Below, in pieces: positions 21,120 to 34,545 of a stretch of DNA of 64,000 nt. The notes under the pieces were generated by a model. It saw only the letters and a list, made by a program, of their open reading frames with translations. It was not told the DNA's origin and did not search any database. The DNA lies in NCBI GenBank assembly GCA_029168955.1, contig JAPDOI010000953.1, positions 164,501-228,500 on the forward strand. The letters run 5' to 3'. The translations under genes and the position numbers were made by a program. How positions within the stretch are numbered: position 1 is the first letter of the stretch; the number at the start of each line of letters is the position of its first letter. Source of the stretch: Aplectana chamaeleonis (lineage: Eukaryota; Nematoda; Chromadorea; Rhabditida; Cosmocercidae).

Positions 21120-22712
21120 CAGTGCTTATCAAAAACAAAGGGACACCCTAATTTTTGCCAATTGCGAGCTTGCTAGCAATCGACGCAATCTGAAATCATC
21201 ACCATTCGATACACAAGGTTTAAAAACCTATACATTATTACATTCAAACTTCAGCGTAAGAAATAAAAATTTGTTTATTAATATTTTTGCAAAATCACTG
21301 TATCAAAAACAAAGGGACACCTTGGCATAATAAAATTTTTGTCAACAAAATAAAGATCAATCAGGCAGTTAATAACTTGTAGGTCCTCCTTTGTTCTTCG
21401 CAACTTCAAATATCCTTTTTGGCATACTGGAGAAAAGGTTTGCGATGGGACCAGGCTCCAAATTCTGCCATGCCTACATAATAGCCTTCTTAAGCTCTTG
21501 AACCGTATTAAATTGCTTGTTCTTGGCATAAATCCTTCTCACTAGTATTCCCCATACGTTCTCGATGGGGTTCAAGTCGGGTGAACAGGCAGGCCATTCC
21601 AAAACCTCGACGTTATTGGACGCCAACCAAGTTTGAGTAGACTGACTTGAGTGCACTGACGCGTTGTCTTGCATGAAAACAAAGTTTCGACGACGGTGAC
21701 GCCTAAAAATGAAAGCAAGTGGTCCTGGAGAACCTGCTGATAATCTGAACTGTCCATTCTGCACGAAACGAATGCGAGTGACAGAACGCCAAGGCTCGAA
21801 ATCGCTCCCCGGACCATGAAACTTCCACCGCCGAAGTTCCGCTTTGAAAAGTAGAGTGGTTCCCTGCGAAGATCCCTCCAGTACGACGCGAATCTATCTG
21901 GGCCATTCAAGTTAAACCTTTTTCGTCGGACCAGATCATCTAAATAAATATCTTGGCAGGAATTGCAGTTTTGTTAACAGGCAAGTGCCACGATGGAATA
22001 CAACATACCTGATTCCAGTTCGTTGTCAAGTTCCTCTCAATAAATTGAAATCTGGCAGCTTTGTGACGACTTGTCAATCTCGGCGCCGCCCTCATGGTTT
22101 GTCGCATGATGTGTTTCTGACCTTTGACAGCTCTCCAGATGGTCATGCTTGACGCAGACAGTCTCAGATCAGCTTTCAGTTGTCTTACGCTGGTCGTAGA
22201 ATTCGGAACATGACGTCCAATTTGCCTCGTGGTAGCCTCGGAAAGTATCCTGGGCCGGCCCAGACTCCTCTTCTTGTCGTAGTTTCCTGGATCTTTCAAG
22301 TAGTTGCAAATTGAGTTGGGAAACCGACCGATCTCGTCGACGATTCAACGACAGCTTAATCAGAGCTTGTGCAGAATATCTATCTGAGCTTGTTCTTCCG
22401 AAGAGAGGTAAAATCCACGAAGCATGATGAGTAGTGAGAAGACAAGTGGATATGCTAACTGCCTATAGCGTTTGCTCTCCAATAACGATCAATATAGATC
22501 AAAACGCCTAGCTGTCCCTTTGTTTTTGAGACGCTGCCATTTTTGTTTTTTTGTTATAAAAAAATTATACATCAACACCGACATGACATAGCACTTATAC
22601 TTAGGTTTTCAGACATGCTTAATCGAATGGTAGATGTTTCAAATTGTTTGGAAAAGTCAAAAGTTCAGAATCGTGAAGAAGTGTGGTGTCCCTTTGTTTT
22701 TGATAAGCACTG
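21120..22712. mobile_element. Tc1 family transposon with IR/DR ends
   Basis: 1,593 bp between TA dinucleotides (21118-21119, 22713-22714). Ends CAGTGCTTATC are inverted repeats. Each end has two direct copies of the TATCAAAAACAAAGGGACAC core or its variant: outer at about 21120-21147 and inner at about 21296-21326 on the left; inner at about 22509-22536 and outer at about 22685-22712 on the right. This is the IR/DR layout known from Sleeping Beauty-like and some other Tc1 elements. It carries a decayed transposase on the minus strand. Confidence 0.88.
21369..22425 (-). pseudogene. Tc1 transposase (DD34E), broken
   Basis: Reads from an ATG at 22425 to a TAA at 21369, about 350 codons, the normal size. 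Order: a first helix-turn-helix starting LSSEEQAQIDILHKL with two stops near codons 22-28; a second helix-turn-helix after GRPRILSE (VRQLKADLRLSASSMTIWR); first catalytic Asp in WSDEK at 21925-21927; second in QDNASVHSS at 21666-21668; Glu in PIENVWG at 21561-21563, exactly 34 residues later. Frameshifts occur just after WSDEK and near 21720-21760, and a TAG replaces a Gln-type codon after LKKAIM. The catalytic triad survives but no single frame reads through. It would have bound the element's DR repeats and moved it into TA sites. Confidence 0.88.
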
Positions 22713-22714
22713 TA

Positions 22715-23972
22715 CAACACTGGACTTTGCGTTCCTGATCAAGTGTTTGGTCAAACTCAGTGCGCGTATTTTAAAACCAATGTGTTCGCTCCAGCGCACA
22801 CGAGGGAACGCAAAATATCAGTGCGATTCGTGACAACTGTACGCAGTGTACGCAGCCATTTGTATGGAAAAAATGCGAATTCCTCAGGCTCCCGCTTACT
22901 ATTTGATTTGGGAAAAAGTTCATGCTCCCAAATTGTTTTGTTGTGACAGAAAAATTCAAGGAAAAGAGAATACTATAGGAAGGGATCAAGAACGCGCACA
23001 TGTCGGAGGTTTTAAATTTGACGCCATGCCACCGTACAGAGAAAGCACATGGTATCTGCGTGAAGGCACGTTTTTGAAGGTTGCGAGTGGATATAATGCG
23101 AATTGATAATATCGTTGACACGAAGAATCGGTTAGGACAACCGAGGTGTCAGAAGACTATCGAACTCCTAATCATTGGCCTAAATTCTCTTTAGCTAAGA
23201 TTTTCTCGACAATAGCGATCTATGACCATTATTGCCATCCTTCCACACGTGCCACCATCCTGCATAGGGTCAACGTGTTCAGTTTGATCTAGTGAATTGA
23301 AGGGGCTGCGAAGGTAGATCGCCGCGCGCTAGCGAAACACCGTTGACTGGTGTTTCCGCCAACGCCGCACGGCCGGCCGCAATGATCGCCATTGGTCCAC
23401 TCACTAGACTAAATTCGATACGGAGACCTTAACTGCACCGTGGTAAACGACTTAAATGATATGGACTATACAGCTTAGCATCCCCAAGTCGCGAACAAAT
23501 GCACACCGAAATTTGTCTACTCCAATTTTCCGAATTTTGTCGGAAACATAAGCAAAAGCCCGCCAAATGGCAATCGGCAAACGGCAATTGCCGCACACCC
23601 TCGCTCACAATGCTGGACAGGTGATTGGTTGAAGAGCACATTTTATCCACCTCTTCTTCGAATGGGGTTGATTGTCGCAATGCGTTACCACTTTAGTGCA
23701 AACAGAAGGCTTGAGCCAAATTTGAATTTCATCATTTCACAACCAAATTTATTTAAAGGAGACAGTGAAGCTACGATATTTGGAGCGGTAGCGCGAGAAT
23801 ATGGCTTAAATGACAATCGATGGAGGTGATCTACAAATAGCGTTTCATCAAAATACATCACAAAAATATTAACAGAATTTCCGTTCTCTAAATCGTTGTT
23901 GGACCATTGAGCCACGATTGCAATTCTTCCTGTTCCTTTGATTGTGTGTAGCTATGCCTGAAAATAAGAAGT
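22715..23972. other. non-genic stretch, nothing recognised
   Basis: Overlapping short frames on both strands (up to 116 codons, 22771-23121 minus) without motifs. Contains a GGCAATCGGCAAACGGCAA run at 23569-23590 and a small hairpin GAAACACC..GGTGTTTC near 23334. Confidence 0.4.
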
Positions 23973-24684
23973 AAATTCCTGAAAGCTTAGGTTTCTGGAA
24001 AAACTGATGATTTGGCATTGTCATATTTTCGAATAACTGAAAATACACTCAGTGAAAACTGGGAAATATTCCCCACCAAGTATTCAATTGTGAAAAAGTT
24101 TTGGAATGTTTCAGAGAATGATTTGGCGTAGCATAATTTGGCTTTTGGGAAATGTAGTGAAATAGCTGAAAGTATGGTTTGGCAGTCCAGCTCGCACCAA
24201 CTATTGATAAGTATAGTGCGAAACGAGAGGTCGCATTGTATAAGCTTATCCGTAGAACTTATCAAAGCAAAATCACGCGCGGTATGGATCAAACAGTTGA
24301 GTTTACTTAATTAAGACCCGCTGGCTGTCGGATTACAGCTCCTGAAAGAACTTTCACTGCTCCCCATATCACGCGTGATTTTGCTTTGATAAGTTCTACG
24401 GATAAGCTTGTACAATGCGACTTCTCGTTTTGCATTACACTTATCAATAGTTGGTGCAAGCTCGACTGCCAAATCATACATACTTTCAGTTATTTCACTA
24501 TATTTCTCAAATATCAAATTATGCTGCGCCAAACCATTCTCTGAAATATTTCAAAACTTTTTCACTCTTCGAAAACTTGGTAGGGAATATTATTCCCGTA
24601 TTCACTGAGTATATTTTTAGTTACTCGAAAATATGACAATGGCAAATCACCACTTTTTGCCAGGAACCTATGCTTTCAGGAATT
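23973..24684. repeat. 712-bp palindromic element next to the satellite
   Basis: AAATTCCTGAAAGC at the left end mirrors GCTTTCAGGAATTT at the right end. Arms of about 315 bp (to about 24287 and from about 24365) match with substitutions and small indels, for example GATTTTGCTTTGATAAGTTC and TTTGATTTGGCAGTC-type blocks; the spacer is about 80 bp. Frames of 60-101 codons on each strand are mirror readings. A foldback transposon is likely; no coding capacity. Confidence 0.75.
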
Positions 24685-26061
24685 TCATTTATTTTTCCTA
24701 AAGGTTTCCTTTCTAACATGATTGATGCCTGATGGTGTTTTTTTTTCGAAATAAACACCCGTCCTGCACAGCGAGTAAACGTCCTGCGCACTACCACTGA
24801 CGCTCTGCACACTTTCTATGACGCCCTGCAGACTCCCACTGATGTCCTGCACACACTCTAAGGCGTCCTGCACACTCCCACCGTTGTCGTGCGCACTCCC
24901 ACTGCTGCCCTGCACAGTCCCACTGAAGTGCTGTACACTTTCTATGACGTTCTGCACTCTCCCACTGATGCCGTATGCACTGCCACTGGGGTCCTGCACA
25001 CTTTATATGACGTCCTGCACACTCCCACTGAAGTCCTGCACACTTTCTTTGACGTCCTGCACACTCCCACCGTTGTCGTGCACACTCCCACTGATGTCTT
25101 ACGCACTCCCACTGGGCTCCTGCACTTTTTATATGACGTCCTGCTTACTCCCACTCAAGTCCTGCGCACTTTATATGACGTCTTGCACACTCCCACTGAC
25201 GTCCTGCACCCTCCCACTGATGTCCTGCACACTCCCTCTGATGTCCTACGCACTCCCACTGGGCTCCTGCTTTTTTTATATGACGTCCTGCTTACTCCCA
25301 CTGAAGTCCTGCACACTTTCTTTGACGTCCTGCACACTCCCACCGCTGTCGTGCACACTCCCACTGATGTGCTACGCACTCCCACTGGGCTCCTGCACTT
25401 TTTATATGACGTCCTGCTTACTCCCACTGAAGTCCTGCGCACTTTCTATGACGTCCTGCACACTCCCACTGACTTCCTGCACACTCCCACTGATGTCCTG
25501 CACACTCCCACTGATGTCCTGTACACTCCCACTGATGTCCTGTACACTCTCACTGATGTCCTGCCCGCTTCCACTGGGGTTCTGCTCACTTTCTATGACG
25601 TCCTGCACACTCCCACTGACGTCCTGCACACTCCCACTGGTGTCCTGTCCACTCCAACTGATGTCCTGCACACTCCCACTGATGTCCTGTAGACTCCCAC
25701 TGATGTCCTGTACACTCTCACTGATGTCCTGCCCGCTCCCACTGGGGTCCTGCACACTCCCACGGATGTCCTGCACACTCCCACTGATGTCCTGTACACT
25801 CCCACCGATGTCCTGTACACTCTCACTGATGTCCTGCCCGCTCCCACTGGGGTCCTGCACACTTTCTATGACGTCCTGCACACTCCCACTGATGTCCTGC
25901 ACACTCCCACTAATGTCCTGTACACTACAACCGAGGTCGTGCACACTCCCACTGATTTTCTGCACACTCCCACTGGGCTCGTGCACACTCTCTATGACGT
26001 CCTGCTTACTCCCACTGATGTCCTACGCACTCCCACTGAGCTCCTGCACTTTTTATATGAC

Positions 26062-26440
26062 GCTCTGCGTACTCCCACTAAAGTCCTGCGCACTTTCAAT
26101 GACGTCCTGCACACTCCCACTGACGTCCTGCACACTCCCACTGATGTCCTGCACACTCCCACTGATGTCCTATACACTCCCACTAATGTCCTGTACACTA
26201 CCACCGACGTCGTACACACTCCCACTGATGTTCTGCTCACCCCCCTGGGCTCCTGCACACTTTCTATGACGTCCTGCACACTCCCACTGATGTCCTACGC
26301 ACTCCCACTGAGCTCCTGCACTTTTTATATGACGCCCTGCTTACTCCCACTAAAGTCCTGCGCACTTTCTATGACGTCCTGCACACTCCCACTGACGTCC
26401 TGCACACTCTCACTGATGCCCTGCACACTTCCACTGATGT
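26062..26440. repeat. H-G-F variant cassette within the satellite (example pair)
   Basis: The run H, G-like (CTTACTCCCACTAAA), F or CGCACTTTC, then CGCACTCCC/CACACTCTC...GATGCCCTG and E is found here and again near 26320-26440, 26690-26810, 32766-32890 and 60520-60640. The same monomer order at distant sites shows that multi-monomer blocks, not single monomers, were copied. Confidence 0.75.
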
Positions 26441-27553
26441 CCTGTACACTCCCACTGATGTCCTGCCCGCTCCCACTGGGGTCCTGCACACTTTCTATGA
26501 CGTCCTGCACACTCCCACTGATGTCCTGCACACTCCCACTAATGTCCTGTACACTACCACTCACTGATGTCCTGCTTCAGCTGCACACTCCCACTGATGT
26601 TCTGCTGACTCCCACTGGGCTCCTGCACACTTTCTATGACGTCCTGCACACTCCCACTGATGTCCTACGCACTCCCACTGAGCTCCTGCACTTTTTATAT
26701 GACGCCCTGCTTACTCCCACTAAATTCCTGCGCACTTTCTATGACGTCCTGCGCACTCCCACTGACGTCCTGCACACTCTCACTGATGCCCTGCACACTT
26801 CCACTGATGTCCTGTACACTCCAACTAATGTCCAGTACACTCTCACTGATGTCCTGCCCGCTCCCACTGGGGTCCTGCACACTTTCTATGACGTCCTGCA
26901 CACTCCCACTGATGTCCTTCACACTCCCACTGACGTCCTGTACACTCCCACTGACGTCCTGCACACTCCCACTGATGTCCTGTACACTCCCACTGATGTC
27001 CTGTACACTCTCACTGGATGTCCTGCACACTCCCACTGGGGTCCTGCACACTTTCTATGACGTCCTGCACACTCCCACTGATGTCCTGCACACTCCCACT
27101 GACGCCCTGCACACTCCCACTGATGTCCTGCACATCTTCCGTGATGTCCTGTACACTCACTGATGTCCTGCCCGGGATCCTGCACACTTTCTATGACGTC
27201 CTGCACACTCCCACCGATGTCCTGTCAACACGTCCTGCACACTCCCACTGATGTCCTGCACACCTCCACCGATGTCCTGTACACTCCCACCGATGTCCTG
27301 TACACTCCACTGGGATGTCCTGCCCGCTCCCACTGAAGTCCTGCACACTTTCTATGACGTCCGGCGCACTCCCACTGACGTCCTGCACACTCCCACTGAT
27401 GTCCTGCACACTTCCACTGATGTCCTGTACACTCCCACTGATGTCCTGTACACTCTCACTGATGTCCTGCCCGCTCCCACAGGGGTCCTGCACACTTTCT
27501 ATGACGTCCTGCACACTCCCACTGACATCCTGCACATTCCCAGTGATGTCCCT

Positions 27554-30043
27554 CCCTTTTCTTCAATGACGTCCTGCACGCTCCCACTGACGTCCTGCAC
27601 ACTCCCACTGATGTCCTATACACTCCCACTGATGTCCTGTGCACTCTCACTGATGTCCTGCACACTCCCACTGGGGTTCTGCACACTTTCTATGACGTCC
27701 TGCACACTCCCACTGAAGTCCTGCACACTTTTTACGACGCCCTGCACACTCCCACTGATGTCCTGCACACCTTCTGTTATGTCCTGCACACTCCCACTGA
27801 TGACCTACGCACTCCCACTGGGCTCCTGCACTTTTCAGATGACGCCCTGCTTACTCCCATTGAAGTTCTGCGCACTTTCTATGACGTTCTGCGCACTCCC
27901 ACTGACGTCCTGCACACTCCCACTGATGTCCTGTACACTCTCACTGATGTTCTGTACACTCTCACTGATGTCCTGCCCGCTCCCACTGGGGTTCTGCACA
28001 CTCCCACTGATGTCCTGCACACTTTCTAAGACGTCCTGCACACTCCCACTGATGTCCTTCACACTCAAACTGATGTCCTGTACACTCCCACTGACGTCCT
28101 GCACACTCCCTCTAGGGTCCTGCACACTTTCTATGACGTCCTGCACACTCCCACTGATGTCCTGCACACTCCCACTGATGTCCTATACACTCTCACAGAT
28201 GTCCTGCCCGCTCACACTGAGGTCGTGCACACTTTCTATGACGTCCTGTACACTCCCAGTGATGTCCTTCCCTTTTCTTCAATGACGTCCTGCACACTCC
28301 CACTGACGTCCTGCACACGCACACTGATGTCCTGCACACTCCCACTGATGTCCTGTACACTCTCACTGATGTCCTGCCCGCTCCCACTGAGGTCGTGCAC
28401 ACTTTCTATGACGTCCTGTACACTCCCAGTGATGTCCTTCCCTTTTCTTCAATGACGTCCTGCACACTCCCACTGATGTCCTGCACACTCCCACTGGGGT
28501 TCTGCACACTTTCTATGACGTCCTGCACACTCCCACTGATACCCTGCACACTCCCACTGATGTCCTGTACACTCCCACCGAGGTCGTGCACACTCCCACT
28601 GATTTTCTGCACACTCCCACTGGGCTCGTGCACACTTTCTATGACGTCCTGCTTACTCCCACTGAAGTCCTGCGCACTTCCTACGACGTCCTGCACACTC
28701 CCACTGACGTCCTGCACACGCACACTGATGTCCTGCACACTCCCACTGATGTCCTGTACACTCTCACTGATGTCCTGCCCGCTCCCACTGAGGTCGTGCA
28801 CACTTTCTATGACGTCCTGCTTACTCCCACTCTCGTCCTGCACACTCCCACTGACGTCCTGCACACCCTGACTAATGTCCTGTACACTCCCACTGATGTC
28901 CTGCACACTTCCACTGAAGTCCTGCGCACTTTCTATGACGTCCTGCGCACTCCCACTGACTTCCTGCACACTCCCACTGATGTCCTGCACACTTCCACTG
29001 ATGTCCTGTACACTCCCACTGATGTCCTGTACACTCTCACTGAGGTCGTTCACATTTTCTATGACGTCCTGCACACTCCCAGTGATGTCCTTCCCTTTTC
29101 TTCAATGACGTCCTGCACTTTCCCACTGATGTCCTGCACACTCCCACTGGGGTTCTGCACACTTTCTATGACGTCCTGCACACTCCCACTGATGTCCTGC
29201 ACACTCCCACTGATGTCCTGTACACTCCCACCGAGGTCGTGCACACTCCCACTGATTTTCTGCACACTCCCACTGGGCTCGTGCACACTTTCTATGACGT
29301 CCTGCTTACTCCCACTGAAGTCCTGCGCACTTCCTATGACGTCCTGCACACTCCCACTGATGTCCTGCACACTCCCACTGATGTCCTGTACACTCCCGCC
29401 GACGTCGTACCTACTCCCACTGATGTTCTGCACACTCCAACTGGGCTCCTGCACACTTTCTATGACGTCCTGCTTACTCCCACTGAAGTCCTGCGCACTT
29501 CCTATGACGTCCTGCACACTTCCACTGACGTCCTGCACACTCCCACTGATGTCCTGTACACTCTCACTGATGTCCTGCCCGCTCCCACTGAGGTCGTGCA
29601 CACTTTCTATGACGTCCTGCACACTCCCAGTGATGTCCTTCCCTTTTCTTCAATGACGTCCTGCACACTCCCACTGATGTCCTGCACACTCCCACTGATG
29701 TCCTGCACATCTTCTGTGATGTCCTGCACACTCCCACTGATGTCCTGCACACTCCCACCGATGTCCTGTACACTCCCGCCGACGTCGTACCTACTCCCAC
29801 TGATGTTCTGCACACTCCAACTGGGCTCCTGCACACTTTCTATGACGTCCTGCTTACTCCCACTGAAGTCCTGCGCACTTCCTATGACGTCCTGCACACT
29901 TCCACTGACGTCCTGCACACTCCCACTGATGTCCTGTACACTCTCACTGATGTCCTGCCCGCTCCCACTGAGGTCGTGCACACTTTCTATGACGTCCTGC
30001 ACACTCCCAGTGATGTCCTTCCCTTTTCTTCAATGACGTCCTG
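27554..30043. repeat. sub-array marked by 23-bp J monomers
   Basis: The odd monomer CCCTTTTCTTCAATGAC starts at 27554, 28270, 28440, 29093, 29641 and 30021. Spacings 170, 653, 548 and 380 are each a multiple of 21 plus 2, because J is two bases longer than normal. Each J shifts all reading frames, so no long coding frame crosses the sub-array. Confidence 0.8.
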
Positions 30044-32239
30044 CACACTCCCACTGATGTCCTGCACACTCCCACCGATGTCCGTCCACACTCCCACTGA
30101 TTTTCTGCACACTCCCACTGATGTCCTGCACACTCCCACCGATGTCCTGCACACTCCCACTGATGTCCTGCACACTCCCACTGATGTCCTGCACACTTTC
30201 TATGACGTCCTGCACCCTCCCACAGATGCCCTGCACACTTTTTGTGACGTCCTGCACACTCCCGTTAATGTTCTGCGCACATTCTGTGACATCCTGCACA
30301 CTCACACTGATGTCCTGCACACTCCCACTGTTGTCCTGTACACTCCCACTGATGTCCTGCACACTCCCACTGATGTCCTGCTCTGCCCACTTTCTATGAC
30401 GTCCTGCACACTCCCACTGATGTCCTGTACACTCCCACTGACGTCCTGCACACTCCCACTGATGTCCTGCACACTTCCACTGATGTCCTGTACACTCCCA
30501 CTGATGTCCTGTACACTCTCACTGATGTCCTGCCCGCTCCCACAGGGGTCCTGCACACTTTCTATGACGTCCTGCACACTCCCACTGATGTCCTGCAGAC
30601 TCCCACTGATGCGCTGTCCAATCCCCCTGATGTCCTGCACACTCCCACTGATGTCCTGCACACTCCCACTGATGTCCTGCACACTCCCACTGATGTCCTG
30701 CCCGCTTAAACTGGGGTTCTGCACACTTTCTATGACGTCCTGCACACTCCCACTGACGTCCTGCCCACTCCCACTGGTGCCCTGTCCACTCCCACTGATG
30801 TCCTGCACACTCCCACGGATGTCCTATACACTCCCACTGATGTCCTGCACACTCCCACTGATGTCCTGTACACTCTCACTGATGTCCTGCCCGCTCCCAC
30901 AGGGGTCCTGCACACTTTCTATGACGTCCTGCACACTTTCTATGACGTCCTGCACACTCCCACTGATGTCCTGCACACTCCCACTGAGGTCCTGCACACA
31001 GGTCGTGCACACCTATGATTTTCCTGTACACTCACTGAATGTCCTGCGCACTTCTTCAATGACGTCCTGCACACTCCCACTGACGTCCTGCACACTCCCA
31101 CTAAAGTCCTGCACACTCCCATTGATGTCCTGTACACTCCCAGTGATGTCATGTACACTTTCACAGATGTCCTGCCCGCTCCCACTGAGGTCGTGCACAC
31201 TTTCTATGACGTCCTGCACACTCCCAGTGATGTCCTGCACACTCCCACTGAGGTCCTGTACACTCCCACTGACGTCCTGCACACTCCCACTGATGTCCTA
31301 TACACTCCCACTGATGTCCTGTACACTCTCACTGATGTCCTGCACACTCCCACTGGGGTTCTGCACACTTTCTATGACGTCCTGCACACTCCCACTGATG
31401 TCCTGCGCACTTTCCATGACGTCCTGCACACTCCCACTGATGTCCTGCACACTTTCTGTGATGTCCTGCACACTCCCACTGATGTCCTGCACACTTTCTG
31501 TGATGTCCTGCACACTCCCACTGATGTCCTGCACACTTTGCATGACAACCTGCACACTCCCACTGATGTCCTGCACACTCCCACTGATGTCCTGCACACT
31601 CCCACTATGTCCTGCGCACTTTCTATGTCGTTCTCCACACTCCCACTGATGTCCTGCACACTCGCACTGATGTCCTGCACACTCCCACTGATGTCCTGCA
31701 CACTTTCCACTGACGTCCTGCACACTCCCACTGATGTCCTGCACACTCCCACTGATGTCCTGCACACTTTCACTGACGTCCTGCACACTCCCACTGATGT
31801 CCTGCACACTCCCACTGAGCTCCTGCACACTTTATATGACGCCCTGCTTACTCCCACTGAAGTCCTGCGCACTTCCTATGACGTCCTGCACACTCCCACT
31901 GACGTCCTGCACACTCCCACTGATGTCCTGCACACTTCCACTGATGTCCTGTACACTCCCACTGATGTCCTGTACACTCTCACTGATGTCCTGCCCGCTC
32001 CCACTGGGGTACTGCACACTTTCTATGACGTCCTGCTCACTCCCACTGATGTCCTTCACACTCCCACTGAGGTCCTGTACACTCCCACTGACGTCCTGCA
32101 CACTCCCACTGATGTCCTATACACTCCCACTGATGTCCTGTACACTCTCACTGATGTCCTGCACACTCCCACTGGGGTTCTGCACACTTTCTATGACGTC
32201 CTGCACACTCCCACTGTAGTCCTGCACACTTTTTACGAT

Positions 32240-32720
32240 GCCCTGCACACTCTCACTGATGTCCTGCACATCTTCTGTGATGTCCTGCACACTCCCACTG
32301 GGGTTCTGCACACTTTCTATGACGTCCTGCACACTCCCACTGTAGTCCTGCACACTTTTTACGACGTCCTGCACACTCCCACTGATGTCCTATACACTCC
32401 CACTGATGTCCTGCACACTCCCACCAAAGTCCTGCGCACTTTCTATGACGTCCTGCGCACTCCCACTGACGTCCTGCACACTCCCACTGATGTCCTGCAC
32501 ACTTCCACTGACTTCCTGCACACTCCCACTGATGTCCTGCACACTCCCACTGATGTCCTGCCCGCTTCCACTGGGGTTCTGCACACTTTCTATGACGTCC
32601 TGCACACTCCCACTGACGTCCTGCAGACTCCCACTGATGCGCTGTCCACTCCCACTGATGTCCTGCACACTCCCACTGATGTCCTGCACACTCCCACTGA
32701 TGTCCTGCCCGCTTCCACTG
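32240..32720. repeat. duplicated satellite block, copy 1
   Basis: Contains the rare monomer CACACTCCCACCAAA (CCACCAAAG at 32421) in a fixed context: I, D-like, B, a TTTTTACGAC monomer, then F, E with GACTTCCTG, and GATGCGCTGTCC. The same order recurs at 34070-34545 and, over a shorter span, at 62150-62450. Confidence 0.8.
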
Positions 32721-34069
32721 GGGTCCTGCACACTTTCTATGACGTCCTGCACACTCCCACTGAGCTCCTGCACTTTTTATATGACGCCCTGCTTACTCCC
32801 ACTAAAGTCCTGCGCACTTTCTATGACGTCCTGCGCACTCCCACTGACGTCCTGCACACTCTCACTGATGCCCTGCACACTTCCACTGATGTCCTGTACA
32901 CTCCCACTAATGTCCTGTACACTCTCACTGATGTCCTGCCCGCTCCCACTGGGGTACTGCACACTTTCTATGACGTCCTGCACACTCCCACTGACGTCCT
33001 GCACACTCCCACTAATGTCCTGCACACTTCCACTGATGTCCTGTACACTCCCACTGATGTCCTATACACTCCCACTGATGTCATGTACACTCTCACTGAT
33101 GTCCTGCACACTCCCACTGGGGTTCTGCACACTTTCTATGACGTCCTGCACACTCCCACTAAAGTCCTGCACACTCCCATTGATGTCCTGTACACTCCCA
33201 GTGATGTCATGTACATCTTCTGTGATGTCCTGCACACTCCCACTGATGTCCTGCACACTCCCACTGATGTCCTGCACACTTCCACTGATGTCCTGCACAC
33301 TCCCACTGATGTCCTGCACACTTTCTATGATGTCCTGCCCACTCCCACTGATGTCCTGCACACTTTCTATGACGTCCTGCACTCCCACTGACGTCCTGCA
33401 CACTCCCACTGATGTCCTGCACACTTCCACTGACTTCCTGCACGCTCCCACTGATGTCCTGCACACTTCCACTGATGTCCTGCCCGCTTCCACTGGGGTT
33501 CTGCACACTTTCTATGACGTCCTGCACACTCCCACTGACGTCCTGCAGACTCCCACTGATGCGCTGTCCACTCCCACTGATGTCCTGCACACTCCCAAGG
33601 ATGTCCTGCACACTCCCACTGATGTCCTGTACGCTCCAACTGATGTCCTGTACACTCTCACTGATGTCCTGCCCGCTTCCACTGGGGTTCTGCACACTTT
33701 CTATGACGTCCTGCGCACTCCCACTGACGTCCTGCACACTCTCACTGATGCCCTGCACACTTCCACTGATGTCCTGTACACTCCCACTGATGTCCTGTAC
33801 ACTCTCACTGATGTCCTGCCCGCTCCCAAAGGGGTCCTGCACACTTTCTATGACGTCCTGCACACTCCCACTGATGTCCTGTACACTCCCACTGACGTCC
33901 TGCACACTCCCACTGATGTCCTGCACACTTCCACTGATGTCCTGTACACTCCCACTGATGTCCTGTACACTCTCACTGATGTCCTGCCCGCTCCCACATG
34001 GGTCCTGCACACTTTCTATGACGTCCTGCACACTCCCACTGGTGTCCTGTACACTTTTACTGATGTCCT

Positions 34070-34545
34070 GCACACTCTCACTGATGTCCTGCACATCTTC
34101 TGTGATGTCCTGCACACTCCCACTGGGGTTCTGCACACTTTCTATGACGTCCTGCACACTCCCACTGTAGTCCTGCACACTTTTTACGACGTCCTGCACA
34201 CTCCCACTGATGTCCTATACACTCCCACTGATGTCCTGCACACTCCCACCAAAGTCCTGCGCACTTTCTATGACGTCCTGCGCACTCCCACTGACGTCCT
34301 GCACACTCCCACTGATGTCCTGCACACTTCCACTGACTTCCTGCACACTCCCACTGATGTCCTGCACACTCCCACTGATGTCCTGCCCGCTTCCACTGGG
34401 GTTCTGCACACTTTCTATGACGTCCTGCACACTCCCACTGACGTCCTGCAGACTCCCACTGATGCGCTCTCCACTCCCACTGATGTCCTGCACACTCCCA
34501 CTGATGTCCTGCACACTCCCACTGATGTCCTGCCCGCTTAAACTG
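34070..34545. repeat. duplicated satellite block, copy 2
   Basis: CCACCAAAG at 34246, 1,825 bp from copy 1 (87 monomers minus 2 bp). The third copy has CCACCAAAG at 62207, about 28 kb away. Confidence 0.8.

Noticed and set aside
24818..26269. 483-codon plus-strand open frame (LPLMSCT repeats) as a gene
   Set aside because: It is one of five stop-free readings of the 21-bp monomer; no signal peptide, unique domain or splice context, and overlapping frames on both strands are equally long.
31151..33391. 746-codon TPTDVLH repeat frame as a repeat protein
   Set aside because: Same reason; it begins and ends only where indels or rare variants bring stops.
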